Assembly: GCA_029776155.1 (NCBI GenBank) | Contig: JAKOTU010000065.1 | Coordinates: 1-64,000 of the forward strand | Origin: Bacillota bacterium | GTDB lineage: Bacteria > Bacillota > Limnochordia > Darwinibacteriales > Darwinibacteriaceae | Length of the DNA stretch: 64,000 nucleotides | Direction of reading: 5' to 3' | Part shown: positions 7,291 through 16,097 of the stretch, in pieces | How the letters are laid out: each line of letters opens with the position of its first letter | Position numbering within the stretch: position 1 is the first letter of the stretch | The notes under the pieces: generated by a model | The model's database searches: none | What the model was told of the DNA's origin: nothing | The model's input: only the letters and a program-made list of their open reading frames with translations | Position numbers and translations under genes: made by a program

Positions 7291-8049
7291 GTGAAATTGT
7301 GCAAGACTGCAGCCATCCTTTTTCTGCTTGTCTTGGTAGCAGCTGCCGGCGGAGCACAGGCAGCTGAGTTTTCCCGCACCTTTCTCCTAGAGGCGGGGGC
7401 CCGTTACGAGGTGAGTGTGCGCATTAGAACTTCCCTACAGGATGCGCCCACCTTGGCCTCGGTGTACATCCATAGTGAGCACGGGCAGTACCTGCGCTCA
7501 ACCCAGCTCAGCCGCAGTCTGGCCGGGAGCCAGGAGTGGCAGCAGATTTCCACCATCGTTACTGCCCCCCCAGGGGCAACCCATGCCACCGTGGTATTTA
7601 CCGCCCCTGAGGGTGTGGAGATGGAGTGGGACGAGTTCAATATCCGCCGCATCCAGCTGGATCTGGCAGATGAAGTCCTCATTGAACAGGGCCTGGTTTA
7701 CACCGGCTTGATCGTGGATGCCCGGGGCCTGGGCCTGCAGCGGGGCATGAGCCCGAGAATCTACTCCCAATCTGGCCAGCTGGTCTACGCCGGGGTGGCC
7801 GTTTCCTATGAGTTTCTCCAGCAGGCGGGCATTGTCTCCTACGGACAGGAGCTCAGCCCTGAACTGCTCAAGCGCATTCAGCCCAAGGGAACAGTTAAGG
7901 TGTCTCCGCTGGTGGTTAGAGCCCTGGAGGTGACAGGCAGTCCCGAGACCAGTGTGGTCATCAGCGACGACGATGCCCAAGCTATTTTAGACGCCCTGGA
8001 GGTGTACGATTTCCTCGCCGAGTATTCCGTAGTCTTCTTGATCGACTGA
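7291..8049 (+). CDS. Secreted protein with a beta-sandwich N-terminus and an LPP20/FlgT-like segment
   Basis: A 252-residue exported protein. GTG 7291 is chosen because GGGAGG lies 8 bases upstream; an ATG at 7267 would place the ribosome site inside the gene. A signal peptide ends near AQAA. Residues about 25-130 look like a carbohydrate-binding-type beta sandwich (EAGARYEVSVRIRTS and later APPGATHATVVFTAPEGVE). The second half has VDARGLGLQRGMSPRIY, a segment I associate with LPP20/FlgT-type envelope proteins, and ends in an acidic helix. Role unknown. It ends at a strong terminator. Confidence 0.6.
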   Translation: MKLCKTAAILFLLVLVAAAGGAQAAEFSRTFLLEAGARYEVSVRIRTSLQDAPTLASVYIHSEHGQYLRSTQLSRSLAGSQEWQQISTIVTAPPGATHATVVFTAPEGVEMEWDEFNIRRIQLDLADEVLIEQGLVYTGLIVDARGLGLQRGMSPRIYSQSGQLVYAGVAVSYEFLQQAGIVSYGQELSPELLKRIQPKGTVKVSPLVVRALEVTGSPETSVVISDDDAQAILDALEVYDFLAEYSVVFLID

Positions 8050-8073
8050 TCCCGCAAATCCCCAGTACGAACC

Positions 8074-8106
8074 AACCCACCTCACTTATTGGAGGTGGGT
8101 TTTTTG
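8074..8106 (+). terminator. Rho-independent terminator
   Basis: Arms AACCCACCTC (8074-8083) and GAGGTGGGTT (8092-8101), 8-base loop, then a T run that merges with the -35 box of the cad promoter. Confidence 0.9.
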
Positions 8107-8135
8107 TTGACAGGATTAGGGAAGGGGAGTATACT
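8107..8135 (+). promoter_or_regulatory. Sigma70/SigA promoter of the cadC-cadA operon
   Basis: Consensus TTGACA (8107-8112), 17-base spacer, TATACT (8130-8135). The operator at 8146-8165 covers the expected transcription start. Confidence 0.9.
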
Positions 8136-8145
8136 ATAGTTGAAT

Positions 8146-8165
8146 ATATGAACAGTTGCTCATAT
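8146..8165. promoter_or_regulatory. ArsR/SmtB-type operator
   Basis: Inverted repeat ATATGAACA-GT-TGCTCATAT, 8 of 9 positions matching. It closely resembles the operators bound by CadC/SmtB-type metal sensors and lies just downstream of the -10 box, where a repressor would block transcription. Confidence 0.85.
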
Positions 8166-8183
8166 GTACTGAGGAGGGAAGGC

Positions 8184-8549
8184 ATGACCTACCAAGAAAA
8201 CCCGTCCTGCGAGGTAACGGTGATCCATGAAGATGTGGTGCAAAGGGTGCAGCAGACCATGCCCCCGGAAGAGGACCTTTTTGATTTAGCTGAGTTCTTC
8301 AAGGTGTTTGGCGACACCACCCGCATCCGCATCCTCTACGCCCTCGCCCAATCGGAGATGTGCGTATGTGACCTGGCTTATCTACTGGGACTCACCCAGT
8401 CAGCCATCTCCCACCAGCTGCGCGTGCTGAAGCAGGCCAAACTGGTGCGGTTCCGCCGGGAAGGACGCGTTATTTACTACGCCCTCGACGACGACCACGT
8501 AAAGTCCATTTTTGATCAAGCCTACGAACATATTCAAGAACGCAATTGA
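8184..8549 (+). CDS. cadC: CadC-like ArsR/SmtB-family metal-sensing repressor
   Basis: A 121-residue winged-helix repressor that releases DNA when it binds metal. ATG 8184 follows GAGGAGGG by 5 bases; an upstream in-frame ATG at 8148 lies inside the operator and lacks a ribosome site. The recognition helix region LGLTQSAISHQLRVL is typical. Both classical metal sites are visible: the alpha-3 cysteines in MCVCDL plus an N-terminal Cys (NPSCEV), as in CadC, which sense Cd/Pb/Zn thiolates, and the alpha-5 D-x-H-x10-H-x2-E pattern (DDH...HIQE) of the zinc site. The cadA-type pump starts 10 bases downstream, so the pair is one autoregulated operon. Confidence 0.9.
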   Translation: MTYQENPSCEVTVIHEDVVQRVQQTMPPEEDLFDLAEFFKVFGDTTRIRILYALAQSEMCVCDLAYLLGLTQSAISHQLRVLKQAKLVRFRREGRVIYYALDDDHVKSIFDQAYEHIQERN

Positions 8550-8559
8550 GGTGGAGTAG

Positions 8560-10650
8560 ATGCGCCTAGTATACCACTTGGAAGGTTTGGACTGCGCTGC
8601 CTGCGCAGCCAAGATCGAAACAGCCGCCGCTAAGCTGGAATCAGTGCGGGAAGCAGTGGTGGATTTTCCCTCCAGCCGCATCTTCCTGGATATCGACACA
8701 AATGACCGCGCAGCGGTGAAAAAGGCTCTGCAGGACGTTGTCACCGCGGTGGAACCCGCGGTTACGGTCAGGGAGCAAAAGTTGGAGCGGGCCACGCCCA
8801 ACCTGCTCACTTGGGCCAACGCGATCTTGGCCCTGGGACTGCTCAGCTTCGCCGCAGCCTGGCTCCTCCCCGCTGGAACACTGAAAACAGCCCTGTTTTT
8901 GACCGCCTACGCCTTAGCTGGAGCCGAGATCATCTTCAGCGCAGCAGGCAGCATCAAAAGGGGCATGATCTTTGATGAAAACTTCCTCATGACCATTGCC
9001 ACCGCGGGTGCGGTGGCCCTTGGCCAGTTCCCTGAAGCCGCTTCAGTCATGATCTTCTACCGCATCGGCGAGTTTCTGCAGCACCTGGCTGTGGACCATT
9101 CCCGCCGCTCCATCGCCTCGCTCTTGGCCATTACGCCTGAGCTGGCGCACCTGAAGCAGAACGAGACCATCAGGGATGTCCCCGTGGATCAGCTGCGGGT
9201 TGGTGATGTGGTGGTGGTCCGCCCAGGGGAGCGCATCCCCGTAGATGGAACCGTATTAAAGGGAAGCTCTAGTGTGGACAGCTCCGCCCTCACCGGAGAA
9301 AGCCTCCCCAAAGGCGTGGGGCCGGGCCAGGAAGTATGGGCGGGGTCGGTGAACCTCAGCGGGCTGTTAACCCTAGAAACCAAGAAGCTGGCCAAGGAGT
9401 CCACCGCTGCCCGCATCTTGGAGCTGGTGGAAAACGCGGCCAGCCGCAAGGCACCCACCGAAGATTTCATCACCACCTTCGCCCGCTATTACACCCCGGC
9501 GGTTGTAGGCCTGGCCGCGCTGATTGCCTTCCTGCCGCCCCTCTTTATGGGCGGTATATTCAAAGATTGGATCTACCGCGCCCTGATCTTTTTGGTCATC
9601 TCCTGCCCCTGCGCCCTGGTGGTCTCCATCCCTTTGGGCTTTTTTGCCGGGATAGGTAGGGCTTCCAGGCAAGGGGTGCTGGTGAAGGGCAGCAACTACC
9701 TGCAGGCCCTGCACGAAGCACGCACCATCGTATTCGACAAGACGGGCACCCTCACTTCCGGCCGTTTTGCGGTACAGGAAGTAGTTGCCCAAAAGCCCTT
9801 TACTCCCGAAGAAGTGCTGGAACTGGCGGCCCATGCGGAAAGCTTCTCCACCCACCCCCTGGCCCAGTCCATCCTCAAAGCTTACGGCCGGGAGGTAGAT
9901 CCGAGCAGCTTGGAGCGCGTGGAAGAACTCTCTGGTTTTGGAGTGAAAGCTATCTGGCGCGGCCGGGAGATCCTCGCCGGCAGCGGCAGATTGCTGGACC
10001 AGGCTGGGATCGGCGTGCCAGCTGAATTCCGCAAGTCCGCGGTTTATGTGGCCGTGGATGGGGTCTATGCCGGGGCCATCATCTTGGCCGATGCCCCGAA
10101 GCCAAGCGCAGTCCAGGCAGTGCAGGAACTTAAGGCTTTGGGAATGGAAGTGGTTATGCTCACCGGCGACAGCGCCCCAGTGGCAGCAGAGGTGGCCGGG
10201 CAGCTGGGCTTGGATGCATTCAGCGCTGAGCTTCTGCCCCAGGACAAAGCTGCTGAACTGGAACGCTTGGTCAGCACCCGCAAGGGCAAGGTTGTGTTTG
10301 TGGGTGATGGCATTAACGATGCCCCGGCCCTGGCCGCGGCCCACGTGGGTGTGGCCATGGGCGGCCTGGGCTCCCAAGCGGCCATTGACACCGCGGATGT
10401 TGTGCTGGTGAACGATGACCCCTATGACGTGGTCAAAGCGGTGCAGACCGCACGCGCCACTAACAGGATCGTGCGGCAGAACATCGCCCTGGCCCTTGTG
10501 GTCAAACTGGGCATGCTCTTTTTGGGTGCTGCAGGCCTGGCCACCCTGTGGGAGGCGGTGTTCGGCGATGTGGGTGTTACCCTACTGGCCGTACTCAATG
10601 CACTGAGGATCAGTGCCCCACAAAGGGTACGCTCTGTCCGAAGTGTATGA
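8560..10650 (+). CDS. cadA: CadA/ZntA-type P1B heavy-metal ATPase
   Basis: A 696-residue metal-exporting ATPase of the inner membrane. Domains in order: one N-terminal HMA domain with LDCAACAAKIE (CxxC), transmembrane helices, actuator with TGES, the metal-binding CPC motif (SCPCALVVS) in the sixth helix, phosphorylation site DKTGTLT, HP locus STHPLA, ATP-hinge GDGINDAPAL, and two final helices. This is the Zn/Cd/Pb class, matching the CadC-like partner upstream. ATG follows GAGGTGGAG. Induction by Cd, Zn or Pb through the operator at 8146 is inferred from the layout. Confidence 0.93.
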   Translation: MRLVYHLEGLDCAACAAKIETAAAKLESVREAVVDFPSSRIFLDIDTNDRAAVKKALQDVVTAVEPAVTVREQKLERATPNLLTWANAILALGLLSFAAAWLLPAGTLKTALFLTAYALAGAEIIFSAAGSIKRGMIFDENFLMTIATAGAVALGQFPEAASVMIFYRIGEFLQHLAVDHSRRSIASLLAITPELAHLKQNETIRDVPVDQLRVGDVVVVRPGERIPVDGTVLKGSSSVDSSALTGESLPKGVGPGQEVWAGSVNLSGLLTLETKKLAKESTAARILELVENAASRKAPTEDFITTFARYYTPAVVGLAALIAFLPPLFMGGIFKDWIYRALIFLVISCPCALVVSIPLGFFAGIGRASRQGVLVKGSNYLQALHEARTIVFDKTGTLTSGRFAVQEVVAQKPFTPEEVLELAAHAESFSTHPLAQSILKAYGREVDPSSLERVEELSGFGVKAIWRGREILAGSGRLLDQAGIGVPAEFRKSAVYVAVDGVYAGAIILADAPKPSAVQAVQELKALGMEVVMLTGDSAPVAAEVAGQLGLDAFSAELLPQDKAAELERLVSTRKGKVVFVGDGINDAPALAAAHVGVAMGGLGSQAAIDTADVVLVNDDPYDVVKAVQTARATNRIVRQNIALALVVKLGMLFLGAAGLATLWEAVFGDVGVTLLAVLNALRISAPQRVRSVRSV

Positions 10651-10675
10651 TAATAAACTCAAAGGAAGTGAGAGC

Positions 10676-11380
10676 ATGCGGCGCAGTGTGTTGTTGATGC
10701 TGGCTTTTGTTCTGCTCCTGGCTTACCCCGCCCAAGCCGGCGCCTCCCCGGAAAGCTTCACCATTCAGGTCCGGACCTCCGGTGCGGTGATGGTGGCACC
10801 CACCAAGGCCCAGCTGTGGGTGGGAGCAAAGAGCGATGGACCCTCGGCCGAAGAGGCCCTAGCCGCCAGCCACGCGGTTGTGGAGCGGCTGCTCGAGGTT
10901 TTCTCCCGCTACACCCCTGCTGAGCAGGTGAAGACCTCGGAGTTCACCATGTATCAAAACGAACAGTGGGATGAAGAAACCAGGCAGTTCGTCCCCGAAG
11001 GGTTTTCGGTACGCCATGTGTTTGAAGTGCACATCCTGGATCTGAACACGGTGGCCTCCTTCCTGGACGAAGCAACCCAAGCGGGAGCCAACATTATCTA
11101 CGGACTCCAGTACGGAGTGCAGGACCACCATCCCGCCAAAGAACAGGCCTTCAAAACGGCCATGAAGGAAGCTTGGTGGAAAGCCCAAGTTATTGCTGAA
11201 GCCAATCAGGCCCAAGGTTTGGTTCTGGAGTCGGTGGAGGAAGTGGACTACTACGGTTCCGAATACAGCACTGGAGAGCTGGAAATGGAAGCGGGTCAGG
11301 GCAGTACCTTTGCACCGGGACAACTCCAGATCACAGCTGCCATAAGCGCCACCTTCCGCGCCTACCTCCCCGAAAACTGA
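10676..11380 (+). CDS. Secreted SIMPL-domain (DUF541) protein
   Basis: A 234-residue exported protein of the SIMPL/DUF541 family (BP26/OMP28-like), found in the cell envelope of many bacteria with no firm biochemical role. The start at ATG 10676 has AAAGGAAGTGAG upstream; an earlier in-frame ATG lies inside cadA. Signal peptide to about residue 24, then the family pattern: VRTSGAVMVAPTKAQLWVG at the start of the domain, EALAASHAVVERLL helix and the C-terminal strand ITAAISATFRAYL. It follows cadA by 25 bases and could be co-transcribed with it, although a metal link is only suggested by position. Confidence 0.85.
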   Translation: MRRSVLLMLAFVLLLAYPAQAGASPESFTIQVRTSGAVMVAPTKAQLWVGAKSDGPSAEEALAASHAVVERLLEVFSRYTPAEQVKTSEFTMYQNEQWDEETRQFVPEGFSVRHVFEVHILDLNTVASFLDEATQAGANIIYGLQYGVQDHHPAKEQAFKTAMKEAWWKAQVIAEANQAQGLVLESVEEVDYYGSEYSTGELEMEAGQGSTFAPGQLQITAAISATFRAYLPEN

Positions 11381-11389
11381 GGAACATAA

Positions 11390-11420
11390 AACCAGCCCAA
11401 GCACGCTGCTTGGGCTGGTT
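11390..11420. terminator. Bidirectional terminator
   Basis: Perfect 14-bp stem: AACCAGCCCAAGCA (11390-11403) and TGCTTGGGCTGGTT (11407-11420). It separates two convergent genes and has T-rich flanks on both strands. Confidence 0.85.
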
Positions 11421-11422
11421 AA

Positions 11423-12109
11423 CTATTTGCGCCTCAGGACGTCCTGAAAAACACTCCAGGGTGTCACCAAAGGTGGAGGCTGCCTAAATTCCAGGCGCTC
11501 CTGCGTGGTAGGATGGATAAGGTTCAGGTATTCTGCCCACAAGGCGATCTGCTGGCCCGGGCTGGGCGGCCCGTAGCGCTGATCCCCCACCAAGGGATGG
11601 CCCAGGGCGGCCATCTGCACCCGGATTTGGTGGGAACGCCCCGTCTCCAGCCGGATGCGCACCAAAGTGCAGCCCTCCGCCATGCCCATGACCTTGTACT
11701 GGAGCTTTGCTTTTTGGGCCCCCCTGGTCCCCGGTTCAACCATCTGGACCAGGTTGCGCCGGCGGTCTTTGAGCAGAAACCCCTCCAAGGTTCCTTCCAG
11801 GGAGTCTAAATAGCCGTGCACCACAGCCAGATACCCGCGGCGCAGTTCCCTGCGGCGGATCTGCTCCGCCAGCCTGGAGGCCGCCTTGGAGGTGCGGGCA
11901 AAGACCATTACGCCCCCTACAGGCCGGTCCAGGCGGTGCACCAGCCCCAGGTAGACATTACCGGGCTTTTGGTACTTCTCCCGCACATAGTCCTTCAAGA
12001 GCGTGAGTAGGTCCGGATCACCTGTTTTGTCCCCCTGGGAAAGCAAGTTGGGGGGTTTTACCACCACCAGCAGGTGGTTATCTTCATAAAGCACTGGGAT
12101 GCTGTTCAT
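11423..12109 (-). CDS. RluA-family pseudouridine synthase
   Basis: A 228-residue catalytic-domain-only pseudouridine synthase that converts specific uridines of rRNA or tRNA. The family motif LGLVHRLDRPVGGVMVFART holds the catalytic Asp (HRLDR), and the C-terminal signature ETGRSHQIRVQMAALGHPLVGD is intact. No S4 RNA-binding domain is attached, as in RluA/TruC-like members. I prefer ATG 12109 (AAGGCGG upstream); a GTG at 12127 overlapping the nadE stop is possible. It is the last gene of the rapZ-MATE-nadE-rlu run. RNA target unknown. Confidence 0.88.
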   Translation of the reverse strand: MNSIPVLYEDNHLLVVVKPPNLLSQGDKTGDPDLLTLLKDYVREKYQKPGNVYLGLVHRLDRPVGGVMVFARTSKAASRLAEQIRRRELRRGYLAVVHGYLDSLEGTLEGFLLKDRRRNLVQMVEPGTRGAQKAKLQYKVMGMAEGCTLVRIRLETGRSHQIRVQMAALGHPLVGDQRYGPPSPGQQIALWAEYLNLIHPTTQERLEFRQPPPLVTPWSVFQDVLRRK

Positions 12110-12123
12110 AAATCCCGCCGCCT

Positions 12124-13716
12124 TCACAGCATTTTTACCGCGGCCAGGGGCATGCGGCGCTCTGACCCAAAAAGCGGAGTGGTGACCCTGAGCATGAGTG
12201 CCGCCTGGCGGCGTTTGTACTCACTGGCTTCCACCGTTTTCACCACCCAGCGCACCGTCTCCTCGGCATAGCCCCGTGCCATAATCTCCCTGGGACTTAG
12301 GCCCTCATCTAGGTAAGCAGCTAGAATGGCATCCAGTACCGCATAGGGGGGTAGGCTGTCTTCATCCCGCTGGTTGGGCCTAAGCTCTGCAGAGGGCGGT
12401 CTTTTGATGGTGTTCCAGGGAATTATTTCCCTTTCCCGGTTGATATACTCCGCGAGCTGGTAGACCATGGTTTTGTAAACATCGGCCAGCACCGCCAGCC
12501 CTCCGCACATATCTCCATAGAGAGTGCAGTAGCCCACCGCCAGCTCACTTTTGTTGCTGTTGGAGAGCACCAGACCACCAAACTTGTTGGACAGGGCCAT
12601 GAGCAGACTGCCCCGCAGACGGGCCTGGATGTTCTCTTCGGCCACGTTCATCTCCGTCCCGGCAAAGTGCTCCCCAAGGGCGGTTAACATGGACTGGTAA
12701 AGCCCAGTAATGGGCAGAACATCAAACCTAAGGCCCAAGTTGCGGGCTAGGGCTTGGGCATCCCTAGCGCTCTCCGGAGCAGAATAGGGCCCGGGTTGGG
12801 TAAGGCCCCAGACCTGCTGCGGCCCCAGCGCCTCCGCTGCTATGCAGGCCGCCACAGCAGAATCGATCCCCCCGGAAAGGCCGATAATCACCCGTTTCAT
12901 ACCGCACTTGGCCGCGTAATCCCTCAGACCCAAAACCAAAGCTTGATAGACCAATGCCGCATCTTCCTCCAGGTCTTCCCCAGGCGGCTCTCCGGGAGAG
13001 CTGAGGTCAACGATCTGCCCCGCCTTTTGGAAACGGGGCAGTGCGGCCAGAAGCCTCCCCTGGCTATCCCACACCCGGCTCGCGCCGGGGAAGATCAGCC
13101 CGTCGTTTCCCCCCACCTGACCCACTGCAGCCACGGTAAGCCCATTGGAGGAGGCCAGTCCAGCCAGAGAGTCCAGGCGCTCCTTCTCTTCCCCAACCCT
13201 GAAGGGAACGGCCCTGGGATTGACCACCAGATCGGCTCCGGCGTCTTTAAGTTCCCGCGCCAGCTGCCCATCCAGCTCTAGGCCCAGGGCCACAGCAAGG
13301 GCGCGCCCAGCCAGGGGCACAACCAGATGTTCCTGGCCGGGGTGGAAATAACGGGCTTCGGGGAAGAACCTGAAGGGGGTCAGCCTTCTTTTGTACTGTA
13401 TCCCGAGGAGCACCCCTCCCCGCACCACAAGGGCAGCGCTAAAGAGCTGCTCCCTTTCCTGCCACGGAGTTCCCATCACCAGGGTCACGCTAGGATGCTG
13501 TGCGCTGAACTCCTGCAGCTGCCTGGCGGCCTCGCGCACAGCTTCCAGAAACTCCCCGCGCAGCAGCAGATCGCAGGGCGGATAGCCTGTTAGGTACAGT
13601 TCAGGGAAGACGATCAGATCACAGGCCCCGTTGTCCTGCACCACCTGGCGCAGCCGGGCCAGATTACCCCAAAGATCTCCCACAACGGGGTTTTCCTGCG
13701 CAAGATAGATTCTCAT
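12124..13716 (-). CDS. nadE: Two-domain NAD+ synthetase with a degenerate glutaminase site
   Basis: A 530-residue NAD synthetase that amidates nicotinate adenine dinucleotide in the last step of NAD synthesis. The N-terminal nitrilase-fold domain (about 1-240) normally supplies ammonia from glutamine with a Glu-Lys-Cys triad. Here Glu39 (FPELYLTGYPP) and Lys109 (YKRRLTPF) remain, but the segment that should read like ICED is LGLE, so the cysteine position is Gly145. The C-terminal synthetase has the ATP P-loop SGGIDS (281-286). The protein should therefore use free ammonia. ATG 13716 has AGGTGAAG upstream; longer in-frame starts overlap the MATE gene. It follows that gene by 5 bases. Confidence 0.9.
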   Translation of the reverse strand: MRIYLAQENPVVGDLWGNLARLRQVVQDNGACDLIVFPELYLTGYPPCDLLLRGEFLEAVREAARQLQEFSAQHPSVTLVMGTPWQEREQLFSAALVVRGGVLLGIQYKRRLTPFRFFPEARYFHPGQEHLVVPLAGRALAVALGLELDGQLARELKDAGADLVVNPRAVPFRVGEEKERLDSLAGLASSNGLTVAAVGQVGGNDGLIFPGASRVWDSQGRLLAALPRFQKAGQIVDLSSPGEPPGEDLEEDAALVYQALVLGLRDYAAKCGMKRVIIGLSGGIDSAVAACIAAEALGPQQVWGLTQPGPYSAPESARDAQALARNLGLRFDVLPITGLYQSMLTALGEHFAGTEMNVAEENIQARLRGSLLMALSNKFGGLVLSNSNKSELAVGYCTLYGDMCGGLAVLADVYKTMVYQLAEYINREREIIPWNTIKRPPSAELRPNQRDEDSLPPYAVLDAILAAYLDEGLSPREIMARGYAEETVRWVVKTVEASEYKRRQAALMLRVTTPLFGSERRMPLAAVKML

Positions 13717-13721
13717 GATCT

Positions 13722-15101
13722 TCACCTCACCTGCACAGCCGCAGGCTCGAGCTCGGCCTGGGCCTGGCTCAGGGCAGCAAACTCTCTCCAGACCAAAAAG
13801 ACCGTAACCGCCGTGGCCCCGGCATCGGCCAGGGGATAAGCTGCGAACACGCCCGACAGCCCCCAAAAGCGGGGCAGCACCACAAGGAGGGGAATAAGCA
13901 TGAGGATTTGGCGGCTTAAAGACAACAGGGCAGCCTTTCTTGGTTTACCCAGGGCCTGGAAGAAGTTGGCCCCCACAATCTGCAGACCAACCACGGGGAA
14001 GCAGAGCATTACCGTCCGCATCGCCCGCTGGCCCAAGGCCATCAACTCCGCATCCTGCCTACCAAATAGAGCCACCAGCTGCGCTGGAAACAGGCGGGTC
14101 GCCAAAAAGCCCATGTTCACAATGAGGGTTGCGGCCGCCGCGGCGTAGAGAAAAGTCTGCCGGACACGCTGGTACTGTTTGGCGCCGTAGTTGTAACCTA
14201 AGATGGGCTGCGCCCCTTGATTGATGCCGAAGATGGGCATCAGAATCAATGTATTCAGGCTGAACACTATGCTCATGGCGGAAACGGCCAGATCGCCTCC
14301 GTGATGGATCAGACTCTTGTTCAATATAAAATTCTGCACGCTGGAGGCAAGCTGCATGGCAAAGGGGGCAAACCCGATGGAGGCGATCTGCAGAACAATG
14401 GACAGCTCCAACCGGGGCACAGCCCGCCAGTTTAAGCGCAGCTGGCTTTTGCCCCGCAGGAAATAGGATAGGACCCACACCATGGACAGCGCCTGAGCCA
14501 GAATCGTGGCCAAGGCCGCGCCCTTAACTCCCCACCCGAAAATAAAGATGAAGATGGGATCCAAAATGGTGTTGCTGATGGCGCCGATGAGCATGGTTGC
14601 CATGGCAATGGTAGGGCTGCCCTGAGCCCTGATCATGTGGTTGAGGCCAAAACTCACTGCTTGAAAAATGGCCCCGTAGAGAATGATGCTCAAGTAGTCC
14701 CGGGCATAGGGCAGGACCGCCTCACTCGCTCCCAAAAAGCGCAGCAGCGGTTCGAGGAACAACACCCCTGCGGTAGTCCCTGCTAGGGCAATGAGCACCA
14801 GCAGCCCCAGGGCATTGGCCATAATCTTCTCCGCCTCTTCCCTGCGGCCTTCCCCCAGCCGGATGGAGATCAAGGCGGTGGCGCCCAGCCCCACAAGCAT
14901 GACACAAGCCATCTGAATCAGCATAATGGGGAAGACTAAGGATAGGCCCGCCAGTCCCAGCGGGCCCACACCATTGCCAACGAAAATGCGGTCAACAACA
15001 TTGTAAAGTGCCTGGACAAGCATGCCCACAATGGCTGGTACCGAAAACCTCACCAGCAGGGGCAGAATCGGTTCGGTACCCAGTCGATCAGCACGATCCA
15101 T
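13722..15101 (-). CDS. MATE-family multidrug efflux transporter
   Basis: A 459-residue inner-membrane protein with twelve hydrophobic helices in two halves, each opening with the MATE pattern (LPLLVRFSVPAIVGMLVQAL at the N-terminus, and a repeat near the middle starting LSIVLQIASIGFAPFAMQLA). MATE pumps export cationic compounds in exchange for Na+ or H+. The DinF/NorM-like residue GLNHMIRAQGSP is typical of the Firmicute MepA-type group. ATG 15101 has GAAGGGTGAG upstream. Substrate cannot be told. It lies 31 bases after rapZ and just before nadE, probably as an operon. Confidence 0.9.
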   Translation of the reverse strand: MDRADRLGTEPILPLLVRFSVPAIVGMLVQALYNVVDRIFVGNGVGPLGLAGLSLVFPIMLIQMACVMLVGLGATALISIRLGEGRREEAEKIMANALGLLVLIALAGTTAGVLFLEPLLRFLGASEAVLPYARDYLSIILYGAIFQAVSFGLNHMIRAQGSPTIAMATMLIGAISNTILDPIFIFIFGWGVKGAALATILAQALSMVWVLSYFLRGKSQLRLNWRAVPRLELSIVLQIASIGFAPFAMQLASSVQNFILNKSLIHHGGDLAVSAMSIVFSLNTLILMPIFGINQGAQPILGYNYGAKQYQRVRQTFLYAAAAATLIVNMGFLATRLFPAQLVALFGRQDAELMALGQRAMRTVMLCFPVVGLQIVGANFFQALGKPRKAALLSLSRQILMLIPLLVVLPRFWGLSGVFAAYPLADAGATAVTVFLVWREFAALSQAQAELEPAAVQVR

Positions 15102-15132
15102 AAACTCACCCTTCTACATGTTCTGATTCAAG

Positions 15133-16014
15133 TTACGAACTGCTCCAGCCAAGTTCGCGGTGGCGGGCCCGAGCCTTGATCTTCAATTCCTCCAAACGCC
15201 GGGCCAGTTCCACGGCAATGGCCACAGACCTGTGCTGCCCCCCTGTACAGCCGATGCCAATGCTCAAACGGCCTTTGCCTTCCTGGACATAGCTGGGCAG
15301 CAGTTCGTCAATGAGCTTGGAAAATTTCTCCAAAAAGAGTTGGGTCGCGGGCCACTTGAGGACGTACTCCGCCACCCTGGGATCTTGCCCTGTGAGGGGC
15401 CGCAGCTCATCCACGTAAAACGGATTGGGGATGAAGCGCACATCGAACACGATATCAGCATCAATGGGCGCCCCGTACTTATACCCAAAGGAGAACACAT
15501 CCACGAACACCGATTCCTTCAAGGGCACGCCAGCAAAGATTTCATTGATGCGCACCCTTAGGTCCATGGGACGCATATCGCTGGTGTCAATGACCACATG
15601 GGCCATCTCCCGCGCTTCACTGAGGAGCCGCCGTTCTTCGGCGATGCTGGCGAAGATGCTCTCCGTCTCACTTGTTCCTTTGACCAAGGGATGCAGGCGC
15701 CTGGTTTCACTGAAACGCTTAATGAGCACGGAATCTGCGCAATCCAGAAAGATGATCATGTAGGAATGGCCGCTCTGTTCCAGCCACTCCAGGGAACGGC
15801 GCAGATCGCTGAAGTACTCCCGGACGCGGATATCAATGGCGATGGCATACTGCCTAGGACTCTGACTCTGCATCTGCAGTTCGACTAAACGAGGGAGCAG
15901 GGCAGGAGGCAGATTGTCGATACAGAAGAACTGTAGATCTTCCAGCACCTTCATGGCCTGCGTTTTTCCTGCGCCTGATAAACCGGTGATAATCACGAAG
16001 TCAATTGTGCTCAC
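15133..16014 (-). CDS. rapZ: RapZ/YvcJ-family nucleotide-binding protein
   Basis: A 293-residue RapZ-type protein, known as an RNase adapter in Enterobacteria and as the GTP/ATP-binding YvcJ in Bacillus. Seen: Walker A GLSGAGKT near the N-terminus, the CIDNLPPALLP segment, DCADSVLIKRFSETRRLHPL in the middle, and the C-terminal IGIGCTGGQHRSVAIAVELA. GTG 16014 is chosen because GGGAGGTG lies upstream; the longer frame has no such site. In many Firmicutes rapZ sits with yvcK and whiA, but here it heads a MATE-nadE-rlu run instead. Confidence 0.9.
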   Translation of the reverse strand: MSTIDFVIITGLSGAGKTQAMKVLEDLQFFCIDNLPPALLPRLVELQMQSQSPRQYAIAIDIRVREYFSDLRRSLEWLEQSGHSYMIIFLDCADSVLIKRFSETRRLHPLVKGTSETESIFASIAEERRLLSEAREMAHVVIDTSDMRPMDLRVRINEIFAGVPLKESVFVDVFSFGYKYGAPIDADIVFDVRFIPNPFYVDELRPLTGQDPRVAEYVLKWPATQLFLEKFSKLIDELLPSYVQEGKGRLSIGIGCTGGQHRSVAIAVELARRLEELKIKARARHRELGWSSS

Positions 16015-16097
16015 TGCTCTGCACCTCCCAGATAAGGCACCCTGCGGTACCATCCTTTATTCCACAATTGTCTGTTTCTCCCTGCCGGCTAAGAAAG

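Noticed and set aside
9373-10377. A 334-codon open frame on the minus strand inside cadA
   Set aside because: Antisense to a gene with complete P-type ATPase motifs; its composition is a shadow of GC-rich third positions.
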